In this document: in pieces, positions 63,588 to 64,000 of the stretch
Position numbering within the stretch: the first letter of the stretch is position 1
Layout of the letters: every line of letters begins with the position of its first letter
Source: Macrolepiota albuminosa
Taxonomy: Eukaryota > Basidiomycota > Agaricomycetes > Agaricales > Agaricaceae
Reading direction: 5' to 3'
Assembly (NCBI GenBank): GCA_027475525.1
Contig: JAMWFC010000032.1
Coordinates: 1,736,001-1,800,000 of the forward strand
Length of the DNA: 64,000 nucleotides
The notes under the pieces: model-generated
What the model was told of the DNA's origin: nothing
The model's database searches: none
What the model saw: the letters and a program-made list of their open reading frames with translations, nothing else
Translations under genes and position numbers: made by a program

Positions 63588-64000
63588 ACCTGGAAGATGC
63601 CCTAAATCGCGGAATCGACCCCGACGTCTTCTCCGCCCCGGTCTCACACCTTCGCTCTACGACACTCATACAGGACACCCTCACGGCCTACCTACCCTCC
63701 CACTCCTCGCACTTCCTCCTCCTCAAAACCCGCCTCACCCCCTCCGGAACCTCCCTCAACACCCTCGTTGACAGTGGCGCCACCAACAACTTCATCGACG
63801 AAGCATGGTCCACCCTCACCCCGGAACCCGCTCAGCGACTCCCGGTCCCGGTACGGCTCTGCCTCTTCGACGGGGACGCCTCTACGGCAGGGGACATCAC
63901 TCATTTTGTGTGTATGCCCATTACCTTCGCCAACGGACAGACTCACACCCTCCAGATGTTGATAACCAAACTCCACCCTTCCGCACCCCTGGTCCTAGAG
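63588..64000 (+). pseudogene. F pol start and first retropepsin-like domain
   Basis: Pol is read in the -1 frame from the gag stop (NLDLEDALNRGIDPD). LNTLVDSGATNNFIDEAW carries an intact DSGA at about 63765, followed by VRLCLFDGD and HTLQMLITKLHPSAPLVLE at the window edge. No stop is seen in this stretch, so it may be functional; the class pseudogene reflects only the broken gag before it. Confidence 0.75.

Larger units (their letters stand above)
59728..64000 (+). mobile_element. Young chromovirus copy F, 5' part
   Basis: 5' LTR, PBS, gag, knuckle and the first protease-like segment, cut by the window end. It is very rich in CpG compared with A1, A2 and C, so it is the least decayed copy. 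Its gag is disturbed by three 77-bp tandem duplications, one TAA (62571-62573) and one TGA (63096-63098). The three duplications add 231 bp, a multiple of three, and the reading frame before and after them is the same. Confidence 0.93.

Overview
The window looks like a transposon graveyard from a filamentous basidiomycete, probably an agaricomycete. The reasons are chromodomain-bearing Ty3 elements, a Ty1/copia element, short GT..AG introns, a small eukaryotic-type kinase of a kind common in mushrooms, and strong CpG-to-TpG/CpA decay in older repeats. I see no prokaryotic features. Only one plausible non-transposon gene is intact, a 353-residue kinase-like protein at 9711-10772.

Layout, left part. 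1-6171 is the 5' two thirds of a degenerate minus-strand Ty3 chromovirus (A1). 6161-8991 is the left arm of a 2,831-bp inverted duplication whose right arm is 21774-24604. The kinase gene follows, enclosed by its own shorter inverted repeats (8990-9219 and 10860-11188). Next come a 1,975-bp non-autonomous LTR element (11381-13355), a solo LTR (13487-14081) and a young Ty1/copia element on the minus strand (14151-20315) with LTRs that look identical. AT-rich, gene-free DNA (20321-21773) leads into the right arm, which runs straight into a second Ty3 element of the same superfamily (C, 24558-28131).

Layout, right part, is a set of nested insertions. Element C is split by element B (28132-53023, minus strand), a different Ty3 lineage; C resumes at 53514-53748. 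B itself is split by a solo LTR (31537-33540, holding another LTR, 31769-32839), by an almost complete chromovirus A2 (35964-47712, duplicated site atatg on both sides, itself holding two solo LTRs), and by a third solo LTR (51102-52007). 53749-54991 holds a fold-back-like unit with a tRNA-like Pol III cassette. 54992-55739 is an old solo LTR. 55856-59727 is a decayed Ty3 pol (E) interrupted twice. 59728 to the end is the youngest, CpG-rich chromovirus copy (F).

The A/C/F chromovirus family can be read by comparing copies: LTR, a PBS complementary to the presumed 5' end of its own RNA (Tf1-like self-priming), proline-rich gag with a capsid domain and CCHC knuckle, a conserved gag stop with pol in the -1 frame, two successive retropepsin-like domains, RT, RNase H, integrase, chromodomain, and in A2 an intron-containing gene on the opposite strand before the 3' LTR. 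B also has an opposite-strand gene in that position. A striking extra signal is nine tandem duplications in unrelated places that all have a period of exactly 77 bp; an assembly artefact of k-mer length is the leading explanation, and it affects how the frameshifts in F should be read.
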